This document shows positions 1 through 10,123 of a DNA stretch of 64,000 nt, one piece after another. Each line of letters opens with the position of its first letter. Position 1 is the first letter of the stretch. Under the pieces are notes generated by a model. It saw only the letters and a program-made list of their open reading frames with translations. It did no database searches and was not told where the DNA came from. The position numbers and the translations under genes are program-made. Source of the DNA: Jiangella endophytica (lineage in GTDB: Bacteria > Actinomycetota > Actinomycetes > Jiangellales > Jiangellaceae); the NCBI RefSeq assembly GCF_003427025.1, contig NZ_QVAI01000007.1, forward strand, positions 186,001 through 250,000. The letters run 5' to 3'.

Positions 1-841
1 CGCAACGCAGCACCAGCGCGCCGGCGCCGATGACGTCGGCCCGGCCGGGGTGCATCGGGCCGATGGCCAGCCGCTCGGCCTGGGTCAGCGTCAGCAGGTG
101 GTCGCTGATCGCCCGGACCTGATCGGCCGGGATGCGGCTGTGGTGGATGGCAGCGGAGTCGTACTCGGCCAGTCCCAGGTGGATCGCGGCGACGGTGGTG
201 ACCGAACCGGCCAGCCCGATCAGGGTCCGCGCGTCGCCGATGGGCACGACGCCGGCCGCCTCGTCGAGCGCGGCCTCGATGTCGGCCCGGGCCGCGGCGA
301 CCTGATCGGGCGTGGGCGGGTCGGACGGGAACCGCCGCTCCGTCAACCTGACGCAGCCGACGTCGACGCTGCGGGCGGCGGTGACGCCGCCGGTGCCGAG
401 CGCCAACTCCGTAGAGCCGCCACCGATGTCGACGACGAGGTACGGCGCGCCGCCGTCGGCGGGCAGCCCGCGCACGGCGCCGACGAACGAGAGCCCGGCC
501 TCGGCCGCGCCGGACACGACCTCCGGCTCGACTCCGAGCACACTGACGACGCCGGCGACGAACTCGTCGCGGTTGGCGGCGTCGCGGGTGGCGCTGGTGG
601 CGACCATGCGGACGTGGTCGGCGCCGAGCTCCTCGATGACGGCGGCGTACTCGCTCAGTGCCTCGAACGTGCGCGACAGCGCCTCGGTGGCGAGCACGCC
701 GGTGCGGTCGACGTCCTTGCCGAGCCGGACGATGCGCAGCCGGCGGTCGAGGTCGTGCTGGGTGTCGCCCGCCGGGTCGAGGTCGGTGACGAGGAGCCGG
801 ATGGAGTTGGTGCCGCAGTCGATGGCGGCGACGCGGGTCAT
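1..841 (-). CDS. ppx: Exopolyphosphatase / guanosine pentaphosphatase, Ppx/GppA family (partial)
   Basis: Releases phosphate from polyphosphate or converts pppGpp to ppGpp; cytoplasmic, of the actin-like ASKHA fold. The frame begins with ATG at 841 and reads MTRVAAIDCGTNSIRLLV, the N-terminal phosphate-1 motif of the family. At the left edge it reads HPGRADVIGAGALVLR, the conserved near-C-terminal motif. About 280 codons are present, so only a few tens of residues are missing beyond the edge. Its ATG overlaps the stop of the DUF501 gene (ATGA), so the two are translationally coupled. The order eno-ftsB-DUF501-ppx is standard in actinobacteria. Confidence 0.93.
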   Translation of the reverse strand, partial: MTRVAAIDCGTNSIRLLVTDLDPAGDTQHDLDRRLRIVRLGKDVDRTGVLATEALSRTFEALSEYAAVIEELGADHVRMVATSATRDAANRDEFVAGVVSVLGVEPEVVSGAAEAGLSFVGAVRGLPADGGAPYLVVDIGGGSTELALGTGGVTAARSVDVGCVRLTERRFPSDPPTPDQVAAARADIEAALDEAAGVVPIGDARTLIGLAGSVTTVAAIHLGLAEYDSAAIHHSRIPADQVRAISDHLLTLTQAERLAIGPMHPGRADVIGAGALVLRC

Positions 842-1341
842 GCGGGGCTCCAGTCGCAGGTCGCCGGAGTCCACGTGTCCTTCATCGACTCCAGCGCGCG
901 GTCGCCGAACGGGTTGACGCCCGGGCCGGCGGCGAGGCTGTGTGCGACGAGGACGTGCAGGCACTTGACGCGGTCGGGCATGCCGCCCGCCGTGACGCCG
1001 GCGATCTCGGCGACGTGGCCGATCCCCTCACGGCGAGCCAGGTACGACTCGTGCGCGGCGCGGTAGGCGGCGGTCAGCTCGGGGTCGCCGGCCAGCTCGT
1101 CGGTCCACTCGCGCATGAGGCCGACGGACTCCAGTGTCGACGTCGCGGCGACGGCTCGCGGGCAGGTCAGGTAGTAGAGCGTCGGGAACGGCGTGCCGTC
1201 GGGCAGCCGCGGCTCGGTCTCGACGACGGACGGGTGTCCGCCGGCGCACCGTGCGGCGACGGCCCGGACGCCGCGGACCGGGCGCCCCAGCTGCTGGGTG
1301 ACGGTGTCGAGGTCGGTGGGGGCGGGCGGGGTGGCGGTCAC
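838..1341 (-). CDS. DUF501 domain protein
   Basis: A 167-residue cytoplasmic protein of unknown biochemical function, conserved across actinobacteria between ftsB and ppx. Features seen are RLPDGTPFPTLYYLTCPR near residue 50 and a C-terminal part containing VKCLHVLVAHSLAAGPGVNP. Cys and His residues recur in these conserved blocks, so metal binding or catalysis is possible but not shown. The chosen start is GTG at 1341, which overlaps the ftsB stop by four bases. The same frame stays open far upstream through eno, but that extension is antisense-free shadow sequence and not part of the gene. Confidence is high for the family and none for function. Confidence 0.9.
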   Translation of the reverse strand: MTATPPAPTDLDTVTQQLGRPVRGVRAVAARCAGGHPSVVETEPRLPDGTPFPTLYYLTCPRAVAATSTLESVGLMREWTDELAGDPELTAAYRAAHESYLARREGIGHVAEIAGVTAGGMPDRVKCLHVLVAHSLAAGPGVNPFGDRALESMKDTWTPATCDWSPA

Positions 1342-1967
1342 TCGGCTGCGTCGTCCCCGTCGTCGGCCGGCTGCTCGGGCGGCGGGCTGTCGGCGAACGT
1401 CACCGACGCCCAGAGCCGTTCGTACCAGGCGCCCTGACCGGCCGGCGGCAGCCCGTCGGCCTGGGCGGCGGTGGTGTCGTCCTGCGCGCCGGGACCGGGC
1501 AGCACGATGTAGCTCTGCTCGCCGGGCAGCACGAACCCGAGCCGCTGGCGGGCCTGGGCGGCCACGTAGGCGGGGTCTTCCCACAGCCGCAGCTCCTGCT
1601 CCAGCTGCTCGACGGAGGCGCTGAGGTCGTCCTGCTCGCGCTGCAGCTCGACCCGTTCGCGGTGCTGGTCGAACCAGGCCCGCAGCGGGTAGGCGTACGA
1701 CACCAGCAACACCGCCAGCACCAGCGCGAGCACGGCGGCCCGGCCGGTGACCGACGGACGGCCGCTGGGCTTGGCCTGCGGCCGGCGTGGTGGTGGCGAA
1801 GGCGGCGGACCGTCGCCGGCGTCGACCGCGGTGCGCGGCCGCGCCGCCGCGGTGCCGCCCTTGGGAGCGCGGGCCGACGGCCGGCCGGCCCGGCCCGCGC
1901 TGGGCCGTCGCGCCGTGCCAGCGCCCGCCGCGGGGCGGGCGCTGGGCGAACGGCGCGACGTGGGCAC
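1338..1967 (-). CDS. ftsB: FtsB/DivIC-type septum formation initiator
   Basis: Bitopic cell-division protein expected to join the FtsQ/FtsL/FtsB subcomplex at the septum. The 209-residue product has an Ala/Pro/Arg/Ser-rich cytoplasmic N-terminus of about 75 residues. A single membrane helix follows near residues 76-95 (AAVLALVLAVLLVSYAYPL). After it come a leucine/glutamate heptad coiled coil (about 100-130) and the DivIC signature RLWEDPAYVAAQARQRLGFV, then an acidic Pro-rich tail. It sits 9 nt after eno and overlaps the DUF501 start, forming an eno-ftsB-DUF501-ppx operon. The basic low-complexity N-terminus is typical of actinobacterial members. Confidence 0.93.
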   Translation of the reverse strand: MPTSRRSPSARPAAGAGTARRPSAGRAGRPSARAPKGGTAAARPRTAVDAGDGPPPSPPPRRPQAKPSGRPSVTGRAAVLALVLAVLLVSYAYPLRAWFDQHRERVELQREQDDLSASVEQLEQELRLWEDPAYVAAQARQRLGFVLPGEQSYIVLPGPGAQDDTTAAQADGLPPAGQGAWYERLWASVTFADSPPPEQPADDGDDAAE

Positions 1968-1976
1968 CTGCGGCTC

Positions 1977-3341
<1,365 letters not shown>

Positions 3342-3516
3342 CTACCCGGACCAAGCACCCGAACCGGTCGCGACGGGCCGGACCAGCCTCCAGGAGCGCG
3401 GCGGGTGTCGCCGATGTCGTCCACCGTCTCTCAGCTCGGCTGTCGCGGCGCTCGGTTGTCGGAGCGCCGCGGAGTTCCGGACGTGGATCGTCCGGAACCG
3501 CTCCTACAGTGCCCCC

Positions 3517-3873
3517 ATGGCTATCGCACGCTTCCCGAGTCTCGTGATCGACTGCCCCGACGCGGGCGCCCTCGCCACCTTCTACGGCACGCTGCTGGAC
3601 TGGAAGGTCACCACGTCCCCCGACTGGGCCGAGATCCGCGCCGACTACGGCCAGTGCATCTGTTTCCAGCAGGTCGACGACTACACGCCGCCTCAGTGGC
3701 CGGGCCAGACCGTGCCTCAGCAGATGCACCTCGACGTGGTCGTCGACGACCTCGACGTCGCCGAGGCGGCGGTGCTCGAACTCGGCGCGACCAAGCACGA
3801 GCACCAGCCCGGCACGTCGTTCCGGGTGTTCCTCGACCCCGCGGGGCACCCGTTCTGCCTCTGCGTGGACTAG
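3517..3873 (+). CDS. VOC-family (glyoxalase/bleomycin-resistance fold) protein
   Basis: A 118-residue single-domain VOC protein with paired beta-alpha-beta-beta-beta units. The N-terminal unit is PSLVIDCPDAGALATFYGTLLDW and the second unit holds QMHLDVVVDDLDVAEAAV and DPAGHPFCLC. Histidine and glutamate positions that could bind a metal are present, but the substrate cannot be predicted. The start is ATG at 3517. An upstream in-frame extension back to 3130 is rejected because it overlaps the eno start region and lacks protein-like sequence. The gene is transcribed divergently from eno and convergently with the GH39 gene. Confidence 0.85.
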   Translation: MAIARFPSLVIDCPDAGALATFYGTLLDWKVTTSPDWAEIRADYGQCICFQQVDDYTPPQWPGQTVPQQMHLDVVVDDLDVAEAAVLELGATKHEHQPGTSFRVFLDPAGHPFCLCVD

Positions 3874-3960
3874 CGCCTCACCCGCCACGGATGCACCTCA
3901 CCCGCCGGGGCGCCGGACCCGACGGCGATCCGGGGGCTTATCCGGCCCTGACGCGAGTGA

Positions 3961-3989
3961 GGTGCTCGCCGCGCGAGCGAAGAAGCACC
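3961..3989. terminator. Hairpin between converging VOC and GH39 genes
   Basis: GGTGCTCG and CGAGC arms surround a CCGCG loop, with an outer GGTGCT/AGCACC pairing, about 10 nt outside the GH39 stop. It is GC-rich and has no U-tract, so it would be a bidirectional, actinobacterial-style stop. This is inferred from position and pairing only. Confidence 0.4.
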
Positions 3990-3998
3990 CCGAGCCGG

Positions 3999-5849
3999 TC
4001 AGTGCTCGGACGGGACCAGCTCGACCAGCGACATCGCCGGGTTGGGGAGGTCGAACGCGACCTCCACCACTCCGCCCGTCGCGGTGACGGTGTGAGGCGG
4101 GTGGAGCTGGTCGAGCCGGTCCGCGGCACGCAGCTCGGCCCACTGCGCGTCGGTCGGCCAGGCCGCGCCGCCGCCGACGCGCCGCCACAGCGCGGGGACG
4201 CACGAGTGGTCGTCGTCGACGCGGTGGTGGCGCAGCTCGTAGTCGCCGTCGGGCAGGCCGGTGAACCGCAGCGCGACCCGGCGGCCCAGCTCGTCGGAGC
4301 CGGCCGCCTTGGACTGGTCCAGCGTCCCGTTCCACACCAGCGCGGCGGCCCGTCCGGTCGACGGGTCCGACGCGGCCAGCGACTCGACCAGCGAGTCGGC
4401 GCCGTCGCCCGACGCCGTCACCGCGAGCCGCCGCGATGGCAGCATGGACAGCAGCCGCAGCGCCCACCACCGTGGTTTGCGCAGCTCACCGACCGTGCGC
4501 AGCCCGAACCCGCCGTGGAGGAGCGCCGGCGGCCGGCCCAGCTCCTCGAAGTGGTCCGACACCACCCAGTACGCCAGCGCCTCCAGCCGGCCCATCGACG
4601 AGCGCATGCCGCGCAGCAGGAACACCGCCGCGAACACCGACTCGCTGACCTCGTTGAAGTGGGTCGGGGTGACACCCCACTCGGTCCACCAGATCGGCGT
4701 GCCGGCCCGGCCGTGCCGTGCCAGCACCGGCCGCAGGTCCAGCGGCGGCGAGCCGTAGGTGTGCGTCGAGACGAAGTCCAGCGGCTCCTTCGTGGCGGCG
4801 AGCAGCTGGTCGATCCAGCCGGCCGCCGCCGACGCGGGACCGCCGACGCGCAGGCCCTCGTCGACGTCCTTGACGGCGCGCGCGGCGACGTCGTGCAGCC
4901 GGAAGAACTCCTCGGGAGTGCCGGACCAGAACACCTCCAGGTTGGCCTCGTTCCACACCTCGAACGCCCACCGGTCCCGGACCTCCTCCAGCCCGTACCG
5001 GTCGACGAGGTGCGCGACGAACGCCCGGACCAGGTCGTACCAGCGGTCCCAGTCCTTCGGCGGCGAGATGATGGCCCCGTACTGGAACACGGTCGCCGAC
5101 GGGTCGGAGGCGAGGTCGCGCGGCATGAACGAGATCTCGACGACCGGCCGCAGCCCCAGCTCGAGCACGAGGTCGTAGACGCGGTCGACGCCGGTGAAGT
5201 CGTACACCGGCACGCCGTCGACCTCGCGGTAGACGCCGAGGTCGTCGCAGAGGATGCCGTGCGCCCGCACGGTCTCGACGCCGAGTTCGTCGTGCGCCGC
5301 CTTCAACGCGGCCCGCAGCTCGGCGCCGATCTCGCGCCCGCCGGTGTGGTCGGTGGACAGCGCGTGCGACAGGTGCTCGCTGCCGATCATCGGCGTCCAC
5401 GGCCGGTCCAGCTCGCCCGCGTCGGACGCGGCGTCGACGACGACGGCGACCGGCTCGCCGTCCGCCGTACCCGAGTCGCCGAGCGAGACCGCTGAGACCC
5501 GGGAGCTCAGCGGGCCGACGTGCTCGACGGACGCGACGGCGGCGACGGCGTACCAGCGCTCGACGCCCGGGGTGCCGGTGGTGTCGGCGTACGGGCCGTG
5601 CGGAACGGCGAGCACGTCGCGGCCCTGGTGGTCCAGCGGCTCGAAGGGACCGTCCGCCGACTCCGCCACGTGCACCAGGTACCCCGCCGCGCCGTCGACC
5701 GGCTCCCACGACAGCGTGACCTGCGCCCGCCCGGGTCTCGCCGTCAGGCCGCCGGGAGCCGGCAGCGACACACCGGCGCCGCCCGCCTCCCCGCTGGCCC
5801 GGCCGAGCCTGGTCTCGAAGTCGGTGCGGGCGTCGATCTCACTGCTCAC
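3999..5849 (-). CDS. Glycoside hydrolase family 39-like protein (beta-xylosidase/alpha-L-iduronidase type)
   Basis: A 616-residue retaining glycosidase with no signal peptide, so it probably acts on imported oligosaccharide. Residues about 28-130 form a fibronectin-III-like domain (TLSWEPVDGAAGYLVHVAES). A TIM barrel follows, carrying the acid/base glutamate in AFEVWNEANLEVFW (about residue 300) and the nucleophile glutamate in IWWTEWG (about 395). The C-terminal beta domain is about 470-616. The start is ATG at 5849, 21 nt from the upstream permease gene. It is the last gene of the lacI-SBP-permease-permease-GH39 operon, which argues that the importer brings in a xylo- or uronic-acid-containing oligosaccharide. 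The exact substrate is uncertain. Confidence 0.85.
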   Translation of the reverse strand: MSSEIDARTDFETRLGRASGEAGGAGVSLPAPGGLTARPGRAQVTLSWEPVDGAAGYLVHVAESADGPFEPLDHQGRDVLAVPHGPYADTTGTPGVERWYAVAAVASVEHVGPLSSRVSAVSLGDSGTADGEPVAVVVDAASDAGELDRPWTPMIGSEHLSHALSTDHTGGREIGAELRAALKAAHDELGVETVRAHGILCDDLGVYREVDGVPVYDFTGVDRVYDLVLELGLRPVVEISFMPRDLASDPSATVFQYGAIISPPKDWDRWYDLVRAFVAHLVDRYGLEEVRDRWAFEVWNEANLEVFWSGTPEEFFRLHDVAARAVKDVDEGLRVGGPASAAAGWIDQLLAATKEPLDFVSTHTYGSPPLDLRPVLARHGRAGTPIWWTEWGVTPTHFNEVSESVFAAVFLLRGMRSSMGRLEALAYWVVSDHFEELGRPPALLHGGFGLRTVGELRKPRWWALRLLSMLPSRRLAVTASGDGADSLVESLAASDPSTGRAAALVWNGTLDQSKAAGSDELGRRVALRFTGLPDGDYELRHHRVDDDHSCVPALWRRVGGGAAWPTDAQWAELRAADRLDQLHPPHTVTATGGVVEVAFDLPNPAMSLVELVPSEH

Positions 5850-5870
5850 GCGTCTTTCCTCCCACGTGGA

Positions 5871-6770
5871 TCACTTGATACCGGTCATCGCGATGCCTTG
5901 GACGAAGTAGCGCTGGACCGCGAGGAACAACACGATCACCGGCACGACCACGACGACGGCGCCGGCCAGCAGCAGGCCGTACTGCGTGGCGTTCTGGCCG
6001 ACGGAGTACAGCGCGAGCGCGACCGGCAGGGTGTACATGTCCTCCGTCTGGGCCACGACCAGCGGCCAGAGGAAGTTGTTCCACGAGCTGAGGAACGTCA
6101 GGATGCCCAGCGTCGCGAGCGCCGGCCCGGTCAGCGGCAGCATGACGCTCCAGAAGATGCGCAGCTCGCCGGCGCCGTCGACCCGCGCGGCCTGGATCAG
6201 CTCGTCCGGCAACCCGAGGAAGTACTGCCGCATGAGGAACACGCCCAGCGGGCCGACCAGGTACGGCAGGATCAGCCCGGGGAACGTGTTCGTCAGGCCC
6301 ATGTTGCTGACCAGCACGAACAGCGGCACGAAGGTGACCATGCCGGGCACCATCAGCGTGCCGAGCACCAGTGCGAACACCACCCGCTTCCCGCGGAAGT
6401 CCAGCTTCGCCAGCGCGTAGCCGAGCATCGAGCCGAACACCAGGTTCCCGGCCGTCACCACGACCGCGACGATGGCGGAGTTGAGGAAGTAGGTCGGGAA
6501 GCGCAGCCGGTCGAACAGCTCGCGGTAGTTCTCCAGCGTGTACGTCTCCGGGAGCCAGGTCGGCGGGATCGACCGGACCTCGGCCTCCGGCTTCACCGAC
6601 GACAGCACCATCCAGACGAACGGCAGCGCCATCGCCAGCAGGCCGACGCCCAGCACCACGTAGAGCCAGCGCGACGACGAGCGGCGCGTGCCGCCGTCCT
6701 GGCCCTGCTCCGTGGCGTCGGGCCGCACGTCGTCGTCGGCGGCGGCCGGCAGCGGGGTGTGCGTGGTCAT
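5871..6770 (-). CDS. Carbohydrate ABC transporter permease, MalG type
   Basis: Inner-membrane subunit of a CUT1-family sugar importer. The 299-residue product has an acidic/basic cytoplasmic N-terminus, six predicted membrane helices and the EAA coupling loop ELIQAARVDGAGELRIFWSV near residue 200, which contacts the ATPase. No ATPase is encoded in this operon, so a shared MsiK-like ATPase elsewhere is expected, as is usual for actinobacterial CUT1 systems. It begins 10 nt after the partner permease gene. Confidence 0.93.
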   Translation of the reverse strand: MTTHTPLPAAADDDVRPDATEQGQDGGTRRSSSRWLYVVLGVGLLAMALPFVWMVLSSVKPEAEVRSIPPTWLPETYTLENYRELFDRLRFPTYFLNSAIVAVVVTAGNLVFGSMLGYALAKLDFRGKRVVFALVLGTLMVPGMVTFVPLFVLVSNMGLTNTFPGLILPYLVGPLGVFLMRQYFLGLPDELIQAARVDGAGELRIFWSVMLPLTGPALATLGILTFLSSWNNFLWPLVVAQTEDMYTLPVALALYSVGQNATQYGLLLAGAVVVVVPVIVLFLAVQRYFVQGIAMTGIK

Positions 6771-6780
6771 CGTCGCCTCC

Positions 6781-7731
6781 TCACGCCTTCGGCCGCAGGA
6801 CGCGGAACTGGATCGCCGTCAGCACCACGATGGCCAGGAACAGCACGTAACTGGCCGCCGCGGCGTACCCGTAGTTGCCGAAGCTGAACTGGTCGTAGAT
6901 GTAGAACGACACCGACCGCGTCGCGTTGAGCGGGCCGCCGTTGGTCATCACGAACGGCTCCTCGAAGAACTGCAGGTAGCCGATGCCGGTGATGACGGCA
7001 CCGAACAGCAGCGTCGGGCGCAGCAACGGCAGCGTCACGTGCCGGAACCGCTGCCAGCGGCCGGCGCCGTCGACCTCGGCCGCCTCCAGCAGCTCGCGCG
7101 GCACCGTCTGCAGCCCGGCCAGGAAGATCACCATCAGCGTGCCCAGGTTGCGCCACGCGGCCATCACGATGAGCGACGGCAGCGCCAGCGCCGGATCGCC
7201 CAGCCAGTCCGGCCCGCCGATGCCGACGGCGCCGAGCAGCTGGTTGACCGGCCCGGTGTCCGGCTGCAGCAGGAACCGCCACACGACGGACACGGCGACG
7301 ATGCTGGTCACGACCGGCAGGTAGTAGCCGAGCCGGAAGAACGCCCGCAGCCGGGTGATGTTGTTCAGGCCGACCGCCGCCGCGAGCGCGAGCACCATCG
7401 TCAGCGGCACGCCGACCAGGACGAAGATCGCCGTGTTGACCGCGACCTTGCGGAACAGCGCGTCCTGGAACAGCGCCATGTAGTTGTCGAACGCGGCGAG
7501 GTCGACGGCGAACGGCGTGCGCACGTCGGTGCTGCGCATGTCGGTGAAGCTCATGAGCAGCGACGCGAACACCGGACCGGCGGTGAACGCCGCGAACAAC
7601 AGCAGGAAGGGCAGCGCGAGCAGCCAGGCGGTGCGGGTCTGCCGCCGTTGCAGCAGGGTCCGGCGCCGGCCGCCCGGCGAGCCGCCCGCGGGGGTCGGTC
7701 GGCTCGCCGGAGCCGTGGTGGCGGTGGTCAT
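6781..7731 (-). CDS. Carbohydrate ABC transporter permease, MalF type
   Basis: Partner membrane subunit of the same CUT1 importer; 316 residues. After a Gly/Arg-rich N-terminus come about six membrane helices, beginning with AWLLALPFLLLFAAFTAGPVF. The EAA loop is LLEAAEVDGAGRWQRFRHVT near residue 220. The gene starts 3 nt after the binding-protein stop, so the two are tightly coupled. The MalF member is upstream of MalG, as in most such operons. Confidence 0.93.
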   Translation of the reverse strand: MTTATTAPASRPTPAGGSPGGRRRTLLQRRQTRTAWLLALPFLLLFAAFTAGPVFASLLMSFTDMRSTDVRTPFAVDLAAFDNYMALFQDALFRKVAVNTAIFVLVGVPLTMVLALAAAVGLNNITRLRAFFRLGYYLPVVTSIVAVSVVWRFLLQPDTGPVNQLLGAVGIGGPDWLGDPALALPSLIVMAAWRNLGTLMVIFLAGLQTVPRELLEAAEVDGAGRWQRFRHVTLPLLRPTLLFGAVITGIGYLQFFEEPFVMTNGGPLNATRSVSFYIYDQFSFGNYGYAAAASYVLFLAIVVLTAIQFRVLRPKA

Positions 7732-7734
7732 GGG

Positions 7735-9015
7735 CTACTGCAGTCCGGTCCCGATGGACGAGGCCTGCGACTGCATGTCGGCGACGGCGTCGGCGGCGGG
7801 AATGGTGCCACGCACGGCCGCCTCGACGTTGCCGTCGATGACCGTGGCGACCTGCTCCCAGGTCGGGACCGCCGGCGGCGCCTCGGTCTGCTCGAGCTGC
7901 TCGCCGAAGACCGCGACCAGCGGGTCCTCCGTCAGCGGGCCGTCCTCCCAGGCGTCGGGGCGCGACGGCAGGCCGGTGGCGGTCTCGTACCAGCTCTGCT
8001 GCACCGCGGACTCGGTGAGGTACTCGATGAGCTTCCAGGCGCCGTCCTTGTTGTCGGAGTCGGTGAAGACGGCCAGGTTGCCGCCGCCGACGAACGACGT
8101 GCCGGGCGCCTCGTCCTTGCCGGGCAGCGGGACGACGTCGAAGGCGTCCGCCGCACCGGCGTCGCGGACCAGGCCGATGTGCCACGGCCCGGAGACGAAC
8201 GCGCCGATACTGCCGTCGGCGAACAGCTGCTCCAGGGCGCCCGGCTGCAGGACGGTGTCCTGCGACAGGCCCTCGGAGAAGTAGGACATGTAGTACTCGA
8301 GCGCCTCGGTCATCTCCGGGCTGTCCAGCGTGTACGCGTCGCCGTCGGTGAGCGTGGCGCCGTTCTGCCAGGCGAACGGCATGAACGTCTGCCACGAGCC
8401 GCCCTGGCCGGGCTGCAGGTAGATGCCCTGCTGGGCGCCGGCCTGCTGCAGGCCCTGAGCGAACGCCTTGAGGTCGTCCCAGCTGGCCGGCGGCTCGAGG
8501 CCGGCCGCGTCGGCGAGGTCGGTGCGGTAGAACAGCGCCCGGGTCTCGACGTACCAGGGGACGCCGTAGGACGTGCCGTCGACGACGGTGGACGCCCACG
8601 GACCGGGGAAGAAGTCGTCCTCGGCGAACACGTCGGTCGGGGTCGCCTCGAGGCCGCCGGTGGCGGCGAACTCACCCATCCAGGTGGTGCCGATGAGGCT
8701 CACGTCGGGGGTCTCGCCGGCGGCGATGGCGGTGGCGATGCGGTCGTGCGCGCCCTCCCACGGCACCGGGGTCACCTCTACCGTCACGTCGGGGTTGGCG
8801 TCCTCGAAGTCGGCCAGGAAGTCACCGAGCAGCTCGCCCTCGGTGCCCATGGCCCAGACCTCGATGGTGCCGGTGGCCGGGCCGTCGGTGAGGTCGGCGG
8901 ACGGCGCCGCGTTGCCGTCGCCGGACCCCGCGTCGTCGTCGCGGCCGCAGGCGCTGAGCGCCAGAGCGGTCGCCGCGGCCAGGGCGGTCGCGGTGATGAT
9001 GGGTCGTCGACTCAT
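7735..9015 (-). CDS. Extracellular sugar-binding lipoprotein of ABC importer (family 1)
   Basis: Captures the transported sugar outside the cell. The 426-residue product opens with a lipoprotein signal ending in the lipobox LSAC (Cys about residue 20), followed by an acidic Gly/Asp linker. Its bilobed body includes VEVWAMGTEGELL-like and TPVPWEGAHDRIATAIAAGE segments typical of MalE-like proteins. The start is ATG at 9015, overlapping the lacI stop as ATGA. The same frame is open further upstream, but that part overlaps lacI and lacks a signal peptide. Confidence 0.93.
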   Translation of the reverse strand: MSRRPIITATALAAATALALSACGRDDDAGSGDGNAAPSADLTDGPATGTIEVWAMGTEGELLGDFLADFEDANPDVTVEVTPVPWEGAHDRIATAIAAGETPDVSLIGTTWMGEFAATGGLEATPTDVFAEDDFFPGPWASTVVDGTSYGVPWYVETRALFYRTDLADAAGLEPPASWDDLKAFAQGLQQAGAQQGIYLQPGQGGSWQTFMPFAWQNGATLTDGDAYTLDSPEMTEALEYYMSYFSEGLSQDTVLQPGALEQLFADGSIGAFVSGPWHIGLVRDAGAADAFDVVPLPGKDEAPGTSFVGGGNLAVFTDSDNKDGAWKLIEYLTESAVQQSWYETATGLPSRPDAWEDGPLTEDPLVAVFGEQLEQTEAPPAVPTWEQVATVIDGNVEAAVRGTIPAADAVADMQSQASSIGTGLQ

Positions 9016-10061
9016 CGATGAGCCTCCTTCGGGTGCGGCCCGCAACTGCGGCGGACCACGAGCTGGGTGGTCAGGACGTCGTGACGTGGTTCGGAACGGT
9101 CTCCGCTGATCCGGGCGTCCAGCAGCCGGGCCGCCCGGGCCCCCATCTCGCGCATCGGCTGACGGACCGTCGTCAGCCCGGCGTAGCGCGCCGCCATGAC
9201 GTCGTCCCACCCTGTGACGGCGACATCCCCCGGTACCTGAATCCCCTGCTCGGCCAGCGCTACGGTGAGGCCGAGCGCCAGTTCGTCGTTGGCGCAGACG
9301 ACCACGTCGGGCAGGCCGTCGGCGACGAGTCCGGCGGCGACGCGGGCGCCGTCGTCCTCCTTGAACCCGGCCCGGATGGTCCGCTCCGGGACCTCCGCGC
9401 CGGCCTGCGCAAGAGCGCCGCGGAACCCCGCCCAGCGCTCGGCGACGTCGGTGGAGTCGCTCGGATCGCCGAGGAAAGCCATGCGCCGGTGCCCGTGCGC
9501 GAGCAGGTGCTCGACCACGGACGTCGCGGCGTCGACGTTCTCGGTGCGGACGGAGTCGGCCCCCTGGATCTCGGTGCGCGCCATCAGCACCACCGGCACG
9601 CCGCGCTGGACGACCTCGGCGACGACGTCGTCGTGCACCGTCCGCCCGAACACCGCCAGCCCGTCGACCCGGCCGGCGAGGTCGAGCACCATCTCGTCGG
9701 CGGACTCGCGGTTCTGCGTACTGAGGATCAGCACCGAGCGGCCCAGCGTCGCGGCGACCTCCTCATAGCCCAGCACGACCTCGGCGTAGAACGGGCCGGA
9801 GAGGTCGGGGAAGACGATGCCGTTGGCGGCGTGGCGCCGTTCTGCCAGCGACCGGCCGAGCTGGCTGGGCGTGAACCGCAGTTCCTCGATGGCGGCGTCG
9901 ACGCGCTCGCGGGTGGACGGGTGGACGAGGTCGCTGCCACGAAGCGCACGCGAGACCGTCGCCACGGACACGCCCGCGTGCCGCGCCACGTCGCGGATCG
10001 TCACGCTGGCGCGGCCGGACATGCGGCGTCGCTGAGGGCTCTTCGGCTCCGCGTCTTCCAT
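9012..10061 (-). CDS. LacI-family transcriptional regulator
   Basis: Sugar-responsive repressor of 349 residues. The N-terminal helix-turn-helix and hinge helix read TIRDVARHAGVSVATVSRAL (about residues 21-40), followed by a PBP1-like effector domain with CANDELALGL and VTGWDDV motifs. It is the first gene of its own operon and its stop overlaps the binding-protein start. Its start ATG has AAAGGAG nine bases upstream. Two operator-like sites lie just outside this ribosome site and also sit 19 nt before the divergent glucoamylase gene, so it probably controls both directions. The residues at hinge and recognition helix are canonical. Confidence 0.93.
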   Translation of the reverse strand: MEDAEPKSPQRRRMSGRASVTIRDVARHAGVSVATVSRALRGSDLVHPSTRERVDAAIEELRFTPSQLGRSLAERRHAANGIVFPDLSGPFYAEVVLGYEEVAATLGRSVLILSTQNRESADEMVLDLAGRVDGLAVFGRTVHDDVVAEVVQRGVPVVLMARTEIQGADSVRTENVDAATSVVEHLLAHGHRRMAFLGDPSDSTDVAERWAGFRGALAQAGAEVPERTIRAGFKEDDGARVAAGLVADGLPDVVVCANDELALGLTVALAEQGIQVPGDVAVTGWDDVMAARYAGLTTVRQPMREMGARAARLLDARISGDRSEPRHDVLTTQLVVRRSCGPHPKEAHR

Positions 10062-10081
10062 CGTTCCGTCGCTCCTTTGGT

Positions 10082-10105
10082 ACCGGTTACATAAACCGGT
10101 TACAT
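10082..10105. promoter_or_regulatory. Twin LacI-type operator sites
   Basis: The 11-mer ACCGGTTACAT occurs at 10082-10092 and again at 10095-10105. Each is centred on a CCGG core with imperfect dyad symmetry (AAACCGGTTAC), the usual LacI-family operator form. They lie between the divergent lacI and glucoamylase genes. Direct binding is inferred. Confidence 0.7.
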
Positions 10106-10123
10106 CGGCTACATTCGGGCATC

